A stretch of DNA of 64,000 nucleotides from an uncultured Sphingomonas sp. (GTDB taxonomy: Bacteria > Pseudomonadota > Alphaproteobacteria > Sphingomonadales > Sphingomonadaceae), in NCBI GenBank assembly GCA_913775315.1, contig CAJYIX010000004.1, positions 47,020 through 111,019 of the forward strand, in the 5' to 3' direction. Below are positions 16,435 through 25,667 of this stretch, piece after piece. Positions within the stretch are counted from its first letter, which is position 1; each line of letters starts with the position of its first letter. The notes beneath the pieces were generated by a model. The model did no database searches and was not told the DNA's origin. It saw only the letters and a program-made list of their open reading frames with translations. Both the position numbers and the translations under genes were made by a program.

Positions 16435-19400
16435 TCAGAACTTCGCGACGAAGCCGACATAGCCGTAACGGCCACGCACGTCGTAGATGCCCGAGCCGCC
16501 ACCGACGCCGGTCAGGCCAAGCGGCGGGAGCTGGTTGGTGACGTTGTCGATGCCCAGATACAGGTTGAACTTGTCCGTCACGTCCACGTCGGCGCGGACA
16601 TTGTGGTACCATGCGTCGGGATAGAACTGGAACGGCGCATAGTCGGCGTTCTCGGGCGGACGACCCTGGAGCGAATTGAAGTCCTCGTAAGTGTTCAGAT
16701 ACTGCTTGCTGATCCAGCGCAGTTCGTAGCCCACCCGGAAGTTGCCGATGCCCAGGCGGGCATTGACGTTGACCTGATCGCGCGGGTTGCCCAGCTCATA
16801 GAGCAGCCGGTTGATGCGGTTCGGATCGGTGGGGTTGGTGAAGCTGTCGCGCTGAAGCACACGCGTCCAGATGCCCGACAGGAGCAGGTTGCCCCAGTCG
16901 AAATTGTGACGATAGCTGATGTTGGTGTCGATGCCGCGCGCCTTGAGCTTGGCGAAGTTGAGCGTCGACGCCAGCAGCGTGCCCTCGAGGATCTGGAACG
17001 GCACCTCGCCGTTCGGACCGCCGGTGGCGCCCGCACGCTGGATCAGCGCGCAGAACTGGTTGTCGAGCGACGCCAGGTCATAGCACTGATTGACGATCGT
17101 CTGCGCCGCCACCGAGGTGATGACGTCCTTCACGGCCACGTCGTAATAGTCGACCGAGATCGAGAAGCCCGGGAAGAAGGTCGGCTCGAACACACCGCCG
17201 ATGGTGTACGAGATGCCGGTCTCTTCCTTGAGGTTCGGGTTGCCGCCGCTCAGGATCTCCAGCGATTGCGAGTAGACGAAGTCGTAGCCCGCCGGACGAC
17301 CCGCCGCGGCGCAGTTGGCGGCGCGGGTGCTCGAACCCGTGCCGATGTTCCGCGCCGAGCACGGATCGGTGAAGCCGGGCGCGAAGTTCTGGCTCTGAGC
17401 CGAATACAGCTCCGACAGGTTCGGCGAACGGATCGAACGCGAATAGCTGCCGCGGAAGCGGAGGTCGGGGAACGGCGCATAGTCGACGCCCGCGCTCCAG
17501 GCGAAGACGGTGCCGACGGCGTTGTTATAGTCGGCGACGCGGCCCGAACCGGTGAGCGTCAGGGCGTGGAACAGCGGCACGTCCTTGATGATCGGGATCG
17601 AGATTTCGCCGAACGCTTCCTTCACCTCGAACGCGGGCGCGTCGAAGGTCGGGATCGCGTTGTAGAAGGCGTAGCCGCGCTGCGTCAGGTCATCGAGGTC
17701 GTAATAGTTCGTCTCGCGGCGATACTCGGCACCGACCGAGAAGGCGATCGGACCGCCCGGCAGTTCGAACAACTGGCTGAGGTCGCCGGAGACGAAGCCC
17801 GAGGCGACGAACTGGCTGATCTTGCCCTGTGCCGAGGAGTTGACGAGCACGTAATCGCGCGCTGCCTGCGACGAGGCGCCCTGGCCGAACGGATTGATCG
17901 GCACGCAGGCGGCGATGTCCTGCGCGAGGAGCGCGGCGTCGCCATCGGCGCCGGCATAGGCGCGCGCGGCCGTCGGATCGATCTGCGAGCGGCAGACGAT
18001 CTGACCGGCGGCGTTGCGCACGCTGTCGATACCCAGCAGGTAGCGCTGGATGTTGACGTTGCCGTCGATGCGGTTCTTTTCGTTATGCTCGCCGTAATTG
18101 ACCGACAGCTCGTAGTTCCAGTCGTCGTTGAAGTCGCCGCGGATACCGCCGACGATGCGGTAGGTCTCACGCGTGATCTCTTCGTCGCGGTTGCCGAACT
18201 CGACCCAGTTCTTGCGCAGCGTGAAGCGCGTCGCCGCGGTGACCGGCGTCGTCACGCCCGAGGCGGCACGTGCGGCGACCAGGATGTTGCGCGCGTCGGC
18301 CGACAGATACGGGTTGTCGAAGCGGATCAGCTCGCGATTGTCGCCGCCGAGCGTCGAGCCGGTCGAGAAGAACGGACCCGACTGCGAACCGAAGGCGCGG
18401 GTGCGCGTGTACTTCGCCTCGAAGAAGGGAACGAACGCCGGGCTGACCTCGAAATGGCCGAGGGCATTGACCGACACGCGCTCGAGGTCGGGCGAGAGCA
18501 CGAGGAGCTGGCCCTCGCGATTGTTCACGCCGTTGCCGCCGACGATGCTGCCGAAGGGCGCGAGGCCGATGCGCTGGCCGGTCTGCGCAACGAGCGAACC
18601 GTTCGGGTTGAACAGGTACGAGCAGTTGTACGCGGCGCCCAGCGGGTCGCGGCCGCAGCCGCCATTGGGGCTGGCATAGCTGACGAGACCGCCGAGGCCG
18701 ATCGTCGTCGAGCGGATGTCCTTGAAGAACTGGCGGTCGGGCGTGCCGTCGGCGTTGTTGACCACGCCCGGCGCGCCCGGCAGGTCGGTATCGACGGCGA
18801 TCAGACCCTCGGTGTTGCGGAAGCGGGGACGGCCCGACGCATAATAATCCGACTGGTGCGAATATTCGACGTTGAGGGCGATGTTGCCGCGACCTTCGGC
18901 GAAGTTCTTGCCGACGAGCGCCGAGACATACTGGTTGCCGGCATCGCCATAGTCGATGTTGACTCCCGACTGGCCGCGAAGCTGCACACCCTCGAAATTG
19001 TCCTTGAGGATGAAGTTCACGACGCCCGCGATCGCGTCCGAACCATAGATCGACGAGTTGCCGCCGGTGGTGATGTCGACCCGCTCGATCAGGTCGGTCG
19101 GGATCGTGTTGACGTCGGGCGAGACGCCGTTGACGAGGATGTCGCCCGCAACGTGGCGGCGACCGTTGACCAGCACCAGCGTGCGCTGCGTGCCGAGGTT
19201 GCGCAGGTCAAGCAGGTTGAGGCCGCGCGTGCCGAGGAAGCGCGTCGAGTTCTGCTGGCTGTAGGTGTTGGCAAGCTGCGGCAGGTCGTTGAGGATGTCA
19301 CCGACCGAGACCTGGCCGGTCTCGAAGAATTCCTCGCCCGACACCGACGTGATCGGCACGGTCGATTCAAGGTTGGGCTGGCGAATGCGCGTGCCCGTCA

Positions 19401-19560
19401 CGACGATCTGACCCGAGCTTTCGCCCTCGGTCTGGCCGGCATCGGCCTGCTGCTCCTGAGCGACGGCCGGCGGCACGGTCGCTTGCGCATGCGCCACGCT
19501 CGGCGCGAATGCCGCGACGCCGGCGAGCGCCGTCGCGGACAACCAACGATTGGTACGCAT
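16435..19560 (-). CDS. TonB-dependent outer-membrane receptor
   Basis: A 1041-residue outer-membrane active transporter. The signal peptide ends SVAHAQ (about residue 26). A TonB box-like stretch IVVTGTRI (about 51-58) is followed by the plug domain (LVLVNGRRHVAGDI; IYGSDAIAGVVNFIL) and a 22-strand barrel ending in the terminal aromatic strand GYVGFVAKF. It is of the long sphingomonad type, whose substrates are often oligosaccharides, peptides or aromatics. Nothing nearby fixes the ligand, although the neighbour upstream is a thiolase. AGGGGA precedes the ATG. The 153-bp upstream gap carries repeated TGTGAC half-sites that could be an operator. Confidence 0.95.
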   Translation of the reverse strand: MRTNRWLSATALAGVAAFAPSVAHAQATVPPAVAQEQQADAGQTEGESSGQIVVTGTRIRQPNLESTVPITSVSGEEFFETGQVSVGDILNDLPQLANTYSQQNSTRFLGTRGLNLLDLRNLGTQRTLVLVNGRRHVAGDILVNGVSPDVNTIPTDLIERVDITTGGNSSIYGSDAIAGVVNFILKDNFEGVQLRGQSGVNIDYGDAGNQYVSALVGKNFAEGRGNIALNVEYSHQSDYYASGRPRFRNTEGLIAVDTDLPGAPGVVNNADGTPDRQFFKDIRSTTIGLGGLVSYASPNGGCGRDPLGAAYNCSYLFNPNGSLVAQTGQRIGLAPFGSIVGGNGVNNREGQLLVLSPDLERVSVNALGHFEVSPAFVPFFEAKYTRTRAFGSQSGPFFSTGSTLGGDNRELIRFDNPYLSADARNILVAARAASGVTTPVTAATRFTLRKNWVEFGNRDEEITRETYRIVGGIRGDFNDDWNYELSVNYGEHNEKNRIDGNVNIQRYLLGIDSVRNAAGQIVCRSQIDPTAARAYAGADGDAALLAQDIAACVPINPFGQGASSQAARDYVLVNSSAQGKISQFVASGFVSGDLSQLFELPGGPIAFSVGAEYRRETNYYDLDDLTQRGYAFYNAIPTFDAPAFEVKEAFGEISIPIIKDVPLFHALTLTGSGRVADYNNAVGTVFAWSAGVDYAPFPDLRFRGSYSRSIRSPNLSELYSAQSQNFAPGFTDPCSARNIGTGSSTRAANCAAAGRPAGYDFVYSQSLEILSGGNPNLKEETGISYTIGGVFEPTFFPGFSISVDYYDVAVKDVITSVAAQTIVNQCYDLASLDNQFCALIQRAGATGGPNGEVPFQILEGTLLASTLNFAKLKARGIDTNISYRHNFDWGNLLLSGIWTRVLQRDSFTNPTDPNRINRLLYELGNPRDQVNVNARLGIGNFRVGYELRWISKQYLNTYEDFNSLQGRPPENADYAPFQFYPDAWYHNVRADVDVTDKFNLYLGIDNVTNQLPPLGLTGVGGGSGIYDVRGRYGYVGFVAKF

Positions 19561-19665
19561 CTCTGTCCCCTTTTAGCTTTATGAACGCTTGATGACTGGA
19601 TCAAAGCGTGTCGAGCAGTAGGGGGCAAGAACCAGATCGTACGGTCTGAAACTTCGCGTCAGAAA

Positions 19666-19702
19666 TGTGACAAAACGGTCACATCACCCTAAATGGTGTG
19701 AC
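19666..19702 (-). promoter_or_regulatory. Candidate operator: repeated TGTGAC/GTCACA half-sites upstream of the TonB receptor
   Basis: TGTGAC (19666-19671) and GTCACA (19678-19683) form a perfect inverted repeat with a 6-base spacer, and a third half-site GGTGTGAC lies at 19695-19702. The set is just upstream of the receptor gene and just downstream of the thiolase stop. It resembles but does not match a CRP site, because the TGTGA/TCACA spacing is 8 rather than 6. The outer pair could also act as a thiolase 3' hairpin. Confidence 0.4.
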
Positions 19703-19713
19703 ATTCCTACTTG

Positions 19714-20889
19714 TCAATCGCGTTCGACGCACATCGCGATTCCCATGCCGCCGCCGATGCACAGCGTCGCCAGGCCCTTCTTGGCGTCGCGGCGCTGCAT
19801 CTCGTAAAGGAGAGTCGTGAGGACCCGCGCGCCCGACGCGCCGATCGGGTGGCCGATCGCGATCGCGCCGCCGTTGACGTTCACCTTGTCGATCGGCCAG
19901 CCCATGTCCTTGCCGACCGCCAGTGCCTGTGCCGCGAAAGCTTCGTTGGCTTCGATCAGGTCGAGGTCGTCGACGGTCCAGCCGGCCTTTTCGAGCGCGC
20001 GGCGGCTGGCGGGGACGGGGCCGATACCCATGATCGAGGGGTCGACGCCGGCGCTGGCGAAGCTCTTGATCGTCGCCAGCGGCTCAATGCCGCGCTTGTC
20101 GGCTTCCTCGCGGCTCATCAGGACGAGCGCGGCGGCGCCGTCGTTCAGGCCGCTGGCGTTGGCGGCGGTGACGCTGCCGTCCTTCTTGAACGCGGGGCGC
20201 AGGCCCGACACGCCCTCCACCGTCGCGCCGGCGCGGATATATTCGTCGTCGGCCACCACGGTATCGCCCTTGCGGCCCTTGATCGTGACGGGTGCGATCT
20301 CGTCCTTGAAGCGGCCTTCGCTGCGTGCGGCTTCGGCCAGGTTCTGACTGCGGACGGCGAATTCGTCCTGATCGCCGCGGGTCACCTGATACTGCTCGGC
20401 CAGATTCTCGGCGGTGATGCCCATGTGATAGCCGTTGAAGACGTCGGTCAGGCCATCCTTGATCATCGTGTCGACGAGGCTGGCGTCGCCCATCTTGGTG
20501 CCCGCGCGCAGCGGCACGGCGTGCGCGGCGAGCGACATGGATTCCTGGCCACCGGCGACGACGATCGTCGCGTCGCCATTGGCGATCGCCTGAGCGCCCA
20601 GTGCCACCGCGCGCAGGCCCGAGCCGCAGACCTGGTTGACGCCCCAGGCGGGCACTTCCTTGGGCACGCCGGCGGCCATCGACGCCTGGCGCGCGGGGTT
20701 CTGACCCTGCGCGGCGGTCAGCACCTGGCCGAGGATGACTTCGGACACGTCCTCGCCCTTGACGCCGGCCTGATCGAGCGCGGCCTCGATCGCGGTGCGG
20801 CCGAGTTCGTGGGCGGGGGTGGCGGCGAACGCGCCGAGGAAGCTGCCGACGGGGGTGCGCTTGGCGGCGGCGATGACGATCTCGGTCAT
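19714..20889 (-). CDS. phaA: Acetyl-CoA C-acetyltransferase (PhaA-like thiolase)
   Basis: A 391-residue biosynthetic-type thiolase joining two acetyl-CoA to acetoacetyl-CoA. The nucleophilic Cys is in [11 protein letters not shown] (about residue 88), the His in [12 protein letters not shown] and the second Cys in LCIGGGMG. The loop sequence [12 protein letters not shown] is typical of PhaA/AtoB. The start overlaps the stop of the PhaC-like gene as ATGA, and phaR lies divergently beyond that, so a role in polyhydroxyalkanoate precursor supply is likely. A degradative direction cannot be excluded from sequence. Confidence 0.92.
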   Translation of the reverse strand: MTEIVIAAAKRTPVGSFLGAFAATPAHELGRTAIEAALDQAGVKGEDVSEVILGQVLTAAQGQNPARQASMAAGVPKEVPAWGVNQVCGSGLRAVALGAQAIANGDATIVVAGGQESMSLAAHAVPLRAGTKMGDASLVDTMIKDGLTDVFNGYHMGITAENLAEQYQVTRGDQDEFAVRSQNLAEAARSEGRFKDEIAPVTIKGRKGDTVVADDEYIRAGATVEGVSGLRPAFKKDGSVTAANASGLNDGAAALVLMSREEADKRGIEPLATIKSFASAGVDPSIMGIGPVPASRRALEKAGWTVDDLDLIEANEAFAAQALAVGKDMGWPIDKVNVNGGAIAIGHPIGASGARVLTTLLYEMQRRDAKKGLATLCIGGGMGIAMCVERD

Positions 20890-21929
20890 GGGGCTTCACG
20901 GCTCCTTGGGGTTCGGGTCGCGCGCGTCTTAGCGGGCTGGCGCGCGCTTAACCAGTCGTCGAGCGGTGCCCAGAGCTGTTCGCGCGCCCGCGATCCCACG
21001 ACCATGCCGACATGCCCTGCGCCGAGCACCCGCCGGTCGGGCAGCATCGCGCTGGAAGCGGCAGGGACGATGCGATCGCCGGCCGACACGAACTCGACCG
21101 CGGGGCAGGCAAGCGCAGCCGGGTCGATCGCCCGGCCGCCGACCCGCCAGCGGCCGGTGCCGGGCAGGTCGGCGTCGTAGAGGTCGTCGAACAGCTCTCG
21201 CCCCGCGGCATAGGTCAGCGGCGCGCCTTGGTTCGACCAGTCCTCCAGCGCGACGAACGCCGCGGCGGCCTCGCTCGCCTGATCGAGGGCGGCGAAGCGC
21301 GCGTATTTGTCCAGCGTACGCTGTGGATCGAGCCGCCAGAAGCCGGTCTGAAGCACCTCCATCGGCACGAGGCCGAGCCGGTCGCAGGCGGGCTCTGTAG
21401 CGGTCCAGAGGTCGGCGATATCGGCGCGGGCGGCATCGGAGAAGCCGGAAAACCGCCACGGCGCGGCGATCAGCGCGAGGCCCGCCACGGGGGCAAGCTG
21501 CGCCGCCGCGATCGCCATCGTGCCCCCCAGGCAATAGCCGACCAGCACCGGCGGCTCGGGCAGCGCGGCGATCAACGGTAGAAGCCGGTCGGTGACATGA
21601 CCGCCGATATCGAGGTGACGGTCGGCCGGTGCCGGCTCCCCCCAGTCGACCAGCAGCGGCCAGTGGCCCCGCCCGGCCAGCCAGCCGATCAGCGAATTGC
21701 CCGGCGACAGGTCGAGGACACGCGGCGGGTTGATGAGCGAAGGCACGAAGACGATCGGCGGCCCCGCGCTCGCCGGCCCGCGATGGTCGCGAAGCAACGT
21801 CCCGTCGGCGCTCGCCACGATCGGGTGCGGGGGCGGGGCGGGCGCGCGCGGCGCCCCCTGGTAGGCGGCCAGCCCCGCCATTATTGCAGCGCGGCGTTCG
21901 GGGGATGCTGCACCATCTTCGCGCAACAT
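20886..21929 (-). CDS. Short PhaC-like alpha/beta hydrolase (PHA synthase family)
   Basis: A 347-residue alpha/beta-fold protein clearly related to PHA synthases. It has the pre-box segment [18 protein letters not shown] (PhaC: PPWINKYYILDLRPENS), the lipase-like box GYCLGGTM with a candidate catalytic Cys, the acid in SAGDRIVP and the His in [13 protein letters not shown]. It is far shorter than class I PhaC (about 560-600) and lacks most of the N-terminal domain, though near class III length. It could be a synthase-like polymerase, a thioesterase or a depolymerase. The start at 21929 is chosen because the longer frame (to 22076) would overlap phaR on the other strand. Confidence 0.8.
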   Translation of the reverse strand: MLREDGAASPERRAAIMAGLAAYQGAPRAPAPPPHPIVASADGTLLRDHRGPASAGPPIVFVPSLINPPRVLDLSPGNSLIGWLAGRGHWPLLVDWGEPAPADRHLDIGGHVTDRLLPLIAALPEPPVLVGYCLGGTMAIAAAQLAPVAGLALIAAPWRFSGFSDAARADIADLWTATEPACDRLGLVPMEVLQTGFWRLDPQRTLDKYARFAALDQASEAAAAFVALEDWSNQGAPLTYAAGRELFDDLYDADLPGTGRWRVGGRAIDPAALACPAVEFVSAGDRIVPAASSAMLPDRRVLGAGHVGMVVGSRAREQLWAPLDDWLSARQPAKTRATRTPRSREAP

Positions 21930-21960
21930 CGAGAGAAATAGCGGCAGCGGGCGCGGGCCG

Positions 21961-21978
21961 TGTTGCGGCGCGTCAACA
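21961..21978. promoter_or_regulatory. Inverted repeat in the phaR / phaC-like divergent promoter region
   Basis: TGTTG and CAACA separated by 8 bases lie in the 94-bp region between the divergent starts. The region must hold both promoters, and PhaR is known in other bacteria to repress its own gene and phasin genes, so this is a possible operator. No known PhaR consensus is matched. Confidence 0.25.
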
Positions 21979-22023
21979 AAGGATGTTACGGTCGCGTCAT
22001 TCAAAACGATGGGGTCCGTTGCG

Positions 22024-22581
22024 ATGAAGAAGACCAATCCGGGGAACGGTCCCGTCATCATCAAGAAATACGCCAATCGTCGGCTCTACAACACCGAAAC
22101 CTCTTCCTACATCACGCTCGACCATCTGGCCGCAATGACGCGCGAAGGGCGCGACTTCAAGGTCGTCGACGCGCGCACCGACGAGGACATCACGCACAAC
22201 GTTCTCACCCAGATCATCATGGAAGAGGAAGCGCGCGGCGGGCAGACGATGCTGCCGGTCAGCTTCCTCCGTCAGCTCATCAGCCTCTATGGCGACAGCA
22301 TGCAGGCGATGGTCCCCGGCTATCTTGAGGCATCGATGGACAGCTTCCGCCGCAATCAGGAGCAGTTCAAGTCGGCGGTCGAAGGGGCGTTCGCGCACTC
22401 GCCCTTCGCCGAGATGGCCAAGCGCAACATGGAGATGTTCGAGGCCGCGACCGCCGCGTTCAAGCCCAAGGCGTCGGCACCGGCGACGGCCGGCGCGGCG
22501 CCGCATGCCAAGGACGAGGAGATCGCCGCGCTCAAGGCGCAGCTCGCCGACCTTCAGTCCAAGGTCGAGAAGCTCGGCTGA
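22024..22581 (+). CDS. phaR: Polyhydroxyalkanoate synthesis repressor PhaR
   Basis: A DNA-binding repressor of about 185 residues that senses PHA granules and controls phasin and PHA genes. The N-terminal DNA-binding domain is unmistakable (IIKKYANRRLYNTETSSYITLDHL; VVDARTDEDITHNVL), followed by the PHB accumulation regulatory domain (LPVSFLRQLISLYGDSMQAMVP) and a C-terminal coiled coil (KDEEIAALKAQLADLQSKVEKL). ATG 22024 gives MKKTNPGNGP; an in-frame ATG at 22009 is an alternative. It is divergent from the PhaC-like/thiolase pair. Confidence 0.95.
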   Translation: MKKTNPGNGPVIIKKYANRRLYNTETSSYITLDHLAAMTREGRDFKVVDARTDEDITHNVLTQIIMEEEARGGQTMLPVSFLRQLISLYGDSMQAMVPGYLEASMDSFRRNQEQFKSAVEGAFAHSPFAEMAKRNMEMFEAATAAFKPKASAPATAGAAPHAKDEEIAALKAQLADLQSKVEKLG

Positions 22582-22590
22582 GCCGGCCGC

Positions 22591-23766
22591 TCAGCCGGCG
22601 GGCGGCGTCGCGGCGGCAGCGGTGCGGGTGATGTCGAGCGTCTCGAGCGCCTGATACCCTGCAGGCTGTTTAATGAGCGACCCCATCGGTGCTTCCCGCT
22701 CGGCCCGCCAGGTCAGGCGTTCGACCCGGTAGAGGCCGGGGATGCCCGGCTCAAGCTTCAGCGGCGCATAACGCCTCCCCTCGATCGCTTTGACAAAGGG
22801 CTTGAGCCAAGTCTGGCTACGGGTTCCCCGCAAGATCTCCACATCCGAGACGCTGCCATCGGGGTTCACCATGAAGCCGAGATCGGCCCAATGGATATAG
22901 GCCGTCGCCGCGTTGCGTAAGGGTAGCGCGCCGCCCGTTCCCAAACTGTTGTGGTCTGACACTGGCGCGACGCGTGCAAGGACGGCGTTCGCCATGTTGG
23001 CCGCCGTGTCCGCGACCGGGGGCTGATAGACAAGTACGGGGGCCTGATCTGGGCCGGTGCGCAGCGCCTCGAAAAGCGCGTCAATCGAATCCTTTTTGCC
23101 GCGTGCCCGATCGATCCGCGCCTGAAGAACAGCGGTGTTCAGCACCACGTCGCGATCGCCCGCGGCGGAGGAGCGGCGCGTGGCGGCGATCTGGCGCTCG
23201 GCAGCGGTCAGGTCGCCGATTTGCGCGTCGATCGCGGCGCTTCGAAGTAGAGTGAGCGCGGCAAGGCGGTGTTCGCCGCGACCGGCATAGCCCTCCGCCG
23301 CGGCGCGATATTGCAGCCGGGCATTGTGCGGCTGGCGCAGCTTCGCCCAGAAATCGCCCAGCCGGATCGCGTTGACCAGCACCTGCGGATCGTTCGCCGG
23401 CAGATTTTCCGTGAGCGTCCGGCTCTGACCGATCGTCATCGTGCGATAGTCTTCCATGTCCCCCATGTGCAGGTTCACGGTCGCGTTCGCTTCGTAGAGT
23501 GCCGACACCGCGCGGGGGAAGGCGGCGGCATTGCCGCGCTGGCGCGATAGCGCGCGGTCGAGCGTGGCGCGCGCGTCGAAATACTTGCCTTGCGCGAACA
23601 ACGCCTCGGCATGGGCGATCGAGATCCGGGCGTCGTCGGGCGTCGAACAGTGGCGGGCGATGCACGCGGCGAGCGCGTCACCGGTTCGCTTGCCGAGAAT
23701 GACGATGTCGTCGGGGGCCGGCGCGGCAGGGGCCTGGGACAGGAGCAGGGCGACGAGCAGGGACAT
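22591..23766 (-). CDS. Secreted TPR protein with TonB-like C-terminal domain
   Basis: A 391-residue exported protein of unknown function. A short signal (MSLLVALLLSQAPAAP) leads into about 200 residues of TPR-like helices (HAEALFAQGKYFDARATLDRAL; QYRAAAEGYAGRGEHRLAALTLL). The last about 130 residues contain a TonB-C-like segment (LGFMVNPDGSVSDVEILRGTRSQTWLKPFVKAIEGRRYAPL) found in energy-transducer-type proteins. It has no proline-rich spacer or N-terminal membrane anchor as in true TonB, so it is probably a periplasmic relative. The start is taken at 23766; an upstream ATG at 23787 is possible. It is convergent with phaR. Confidence 0.7.
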   Translation of the reverse strand: MSLLVALLLSQAPAAPAPDDIVILGKRTGDALAACIARHCSTPDDARISIAHAEALFAQGKYFDARATLDRALSRQRGNAAAFPRAVSALYEANATVNLHMGDMEDYRTMTIGQSRTLTENLPANDPQVLVNAIRLGDFWAKLRQPHNARLQYRAAAEGYAGRGEHRLAALTLLRSAAIDAQIGDLTAAERQIAATRRSSAAGDRDVVLNTAVLQARIDRARGKKDSIDALFEALRTGPDQAPVLVYQPPVADTAANMANAVLARVAPVSDHNSLGTGGALPLRNAATAYIHWADLGFMVNPDGSVSDVEILRGTRSQTWLKPFVKAIEGRRYAPLKLEPGIPGLYRVERLTWRAEREAPMGSLIKQPAGYQALETLDITRTAAAATPPAG

Positions 23767-23864
23767 GGCAGACTCCGCAACGATCAAGCCATGAATGTCA
23801 GGGGGTTGCAGGCCGCCGTCAATGGCTTAGTCACGGCGGCAACAAAATGATGCGAGGAGTTGCC

Positions 23865-25667
23865 ATGCGCCGCCGCCAGTTCCTTTCGACCGCCGGCATC
23901 GCCGCCGCGACCGCCGCCGTGCCCGTCGCGGCGCGGGTGCAGGGATCGTCCGATGCGGACCTGCGCGCATTGCTCGACCGCTTCTTCTACGCGCGGCTTG
24001 CCGACAATCCCGAGGGGGCGACCTCGCTCGGCCTCGATACGGGGCCGCGGGCGGCGCTGAAGTCGAAACTCGCCGATACCTCGCGCGCCAGCGAGGCGAA
24101 GCAGTTCGCGCGGGCGCGGCAGGAACTGGCGGCGCTGAAGGCGATCCCGCGCGACAAGCTGGGTGAGGCGGCACGGCTGGATTACGAGATCGTCGAATAC
24201 AGCCTGTCGCGGACGATCGCGGGCGAACGCTTCGGCTACGGGTCGAGCGCGGGGCGGTACGCGCCCTATGTGCTGACGCAGTTGACCGGCGCGTATCGCG
24301 ACGTGCCCGACTTCCTCGCCAACCAGCACCGGGTGAAGGACGCGGTCGACGCCGACGCCTATGTCGCGCGGGTGGGCGCCTTCGCCGGCGCGATCGATGC
24401 CGAGACGCAGCGCCAGCGCGAGGATGCGGCCAAGGGCGTGTTCGCACCCGACTATATCCTCGACACCGTGCTCAAGCAGCTCGCCGCCGCGCGCGACGTG
24501 GCGCCGGGGGCCAGCGGCCCGGTCACCGACCTCACCGCCAAGCTCAAGGCCGCCAACCTGCCACCAGAGCGCGCCCGCCAGGTCGAGGCGCTGATGCGCG
24601 ACAAGGTGTTCCCGGCGATGGACCGCCAGCGCGCGCTGGTCACCGAGCTTCGCGCAAAGGCGAGCCACGACGCGGGCGTCTGGCGCCTGCCCGATGGCGA
24701 GGCTTACTATGCCGCCGCCGCCAGCGCGGCGACGACGACGGAGATGAGCGGCGACGAGATCCACCGGCTTGGCCTGGAACAGGTGGCGCAGATCGGGGCG
24801 CGGATCGACGGCATCCTGAAGAAGCAGGGCATGGCGCAGAGGACGGTCGGCGAGCGGCTGGTCGCGCTCAACAAGCGGCCCGACCAGCTTTACCCGAACA
24901 CCGATCCGGGTCGCGAGGCATTGCTCGAGCAGCTGCGCGCACAGGTCGCGGCGATGACGAAGCGGCTGCCCGAGCAGTTCGCGGTGCTGCCCAAGGCGCC
25001 AGTCGAGGTCCGCCGCGTGCCAGAGGCGATCCAGGCGGGCGCGCCGGGCGGCTATTACCAGTCCGCCTCGCTCGACGGGTCGCGGCCGGCGATCTACTTC
25101 ATCAACCTGCGCGATACGTTCGACCGGCCCAAGTTCGGGCTCGCAACGCTGAGCTATCACGAGGGGGTGCCGGGCCACCACCTTCAGGTCATGTCGGCGC
25201 TGGAGAGCGAGGATATTCCGCTGATCCGCCGCCGCGGCGGCTATTCGGGCTATTCGGAGGGGTGGGCGCTCTATTCCGAGCAATTGGCGGACGAGATGGG
25301 GATGTACGACGGCGACCCGCTGGGACAGGTCGGCTATCTCCAGTCGCTGCTGTTCCGCGCCACGCGGCTGGTCGTCGACAGCGGCATGCACGCCAAGCGC
25401 TGGAGCCGCGAGAAGGCGACCGATTACCTGATCGCCACCACCGGCATCGCGCGCGGGCGCAGCCAAGGCGAGATCGACCGCTACACCGTCTGGCCGGGCC
25501 AGGCGTGCAGCTACAAGATCGGCCACACCGTCTGGGTCCGCCTGCGCGACGAGGCGCGGACGAAAGCGGGCGCGAACTGGGACCCCAAGGCGTTCCACAA
25601 GGTACTGACGCTGGGCGCGATGCCGCTCACCGTGCTGGAGCGCGTGGCACGGGCGCGGATGGGCTGA
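23865..25667 (+). CDS. DUF885 family Tat-exported metal-dependent hydrolase
   Basis: A 600-residue protein of the DUF885 family. The N-terminus MRRRQFLSTAGIAAATAA is a twin-arginine-type signal. The zinc-peptidase-like motif HEGVPGHHLQ (about residue 440) with a downstream Glu (YSEGWALYSE) is the gluzincin-like core of the family. Members are thought to be peptidases or carboxypeptidases, with few tested. A Shine-Dalgarno GAGGAG just before ATG 23865 decides the start over 23847. The stop shares a base with the next start (TGATG), so the dioxygenase downstream is probably co-translated. Confidence 0.88.
   Translation: MRRRQFLSTAGIAAATAAVPVAARVQGSSDADLRALLDRFFYARLADNPEGATSLGLDTGPRAALKSKLADTSRASEAKQFARARQELAALKAIPRDKLGEAARLDYEIVEYSLSRTIAGERFGYGSSAGRYAPYVLTQLTGAYRDVPDFLANQHRVKDAVDADAYVARVGAFAGAIDAETQRQREDAAKGVFAPDYILDTVLKQLAAARDVAPGASGPVTDLTAKLKAANLPPERARQVEALMRDKVFPAMDRQRALVTELRAKASHDAGVWRLPDGEAYYAAAASAATTTEMSGDEIHRLGLEQVAQIGARIDGILKKQGMAQRTVGERLVALNKRPDQLYPNTDPGREALLEQLRAQVAAMTKRLPEQFAVLPKAPVEVRRVPEAIQAGAPGGYYQSASLDGSRPAIYFINLRDTFDRPKFGLATLSYHEGVPGHHLQVMSALESEDIPLIRRRGGYSGYSEGWALYSEQLADEMGMYDGDPLGQVGYLQSLLFRATRLVVDSGMHAKRWSREKATDYLIATTGIARGRSQGEIDRYTVWPGQACSYKIGHTVWVRLRDEARTKAGANWDPKAFHKVLTLGAMPLTVLERVARARMG

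Noticed and set aside
15727-19584. A 1285-residue plus-strand open frame opposite the TonB receptor
   Set aside because: It is antisense to an unmistakable receptor gene, rich in Arg/Ala/Val with no domains or ribosome-binding site; long antisense frames are expected in GC-rich coding DNA.
19666-19683. CRP binding site upstream of the TonB receptor
   Set aside because: The half-sites are perfect, but the TGTGA/TCACA spacing is 8 rather than the standard 6, so the CRP assignment is not supported; kept only as a generic operator candidate.
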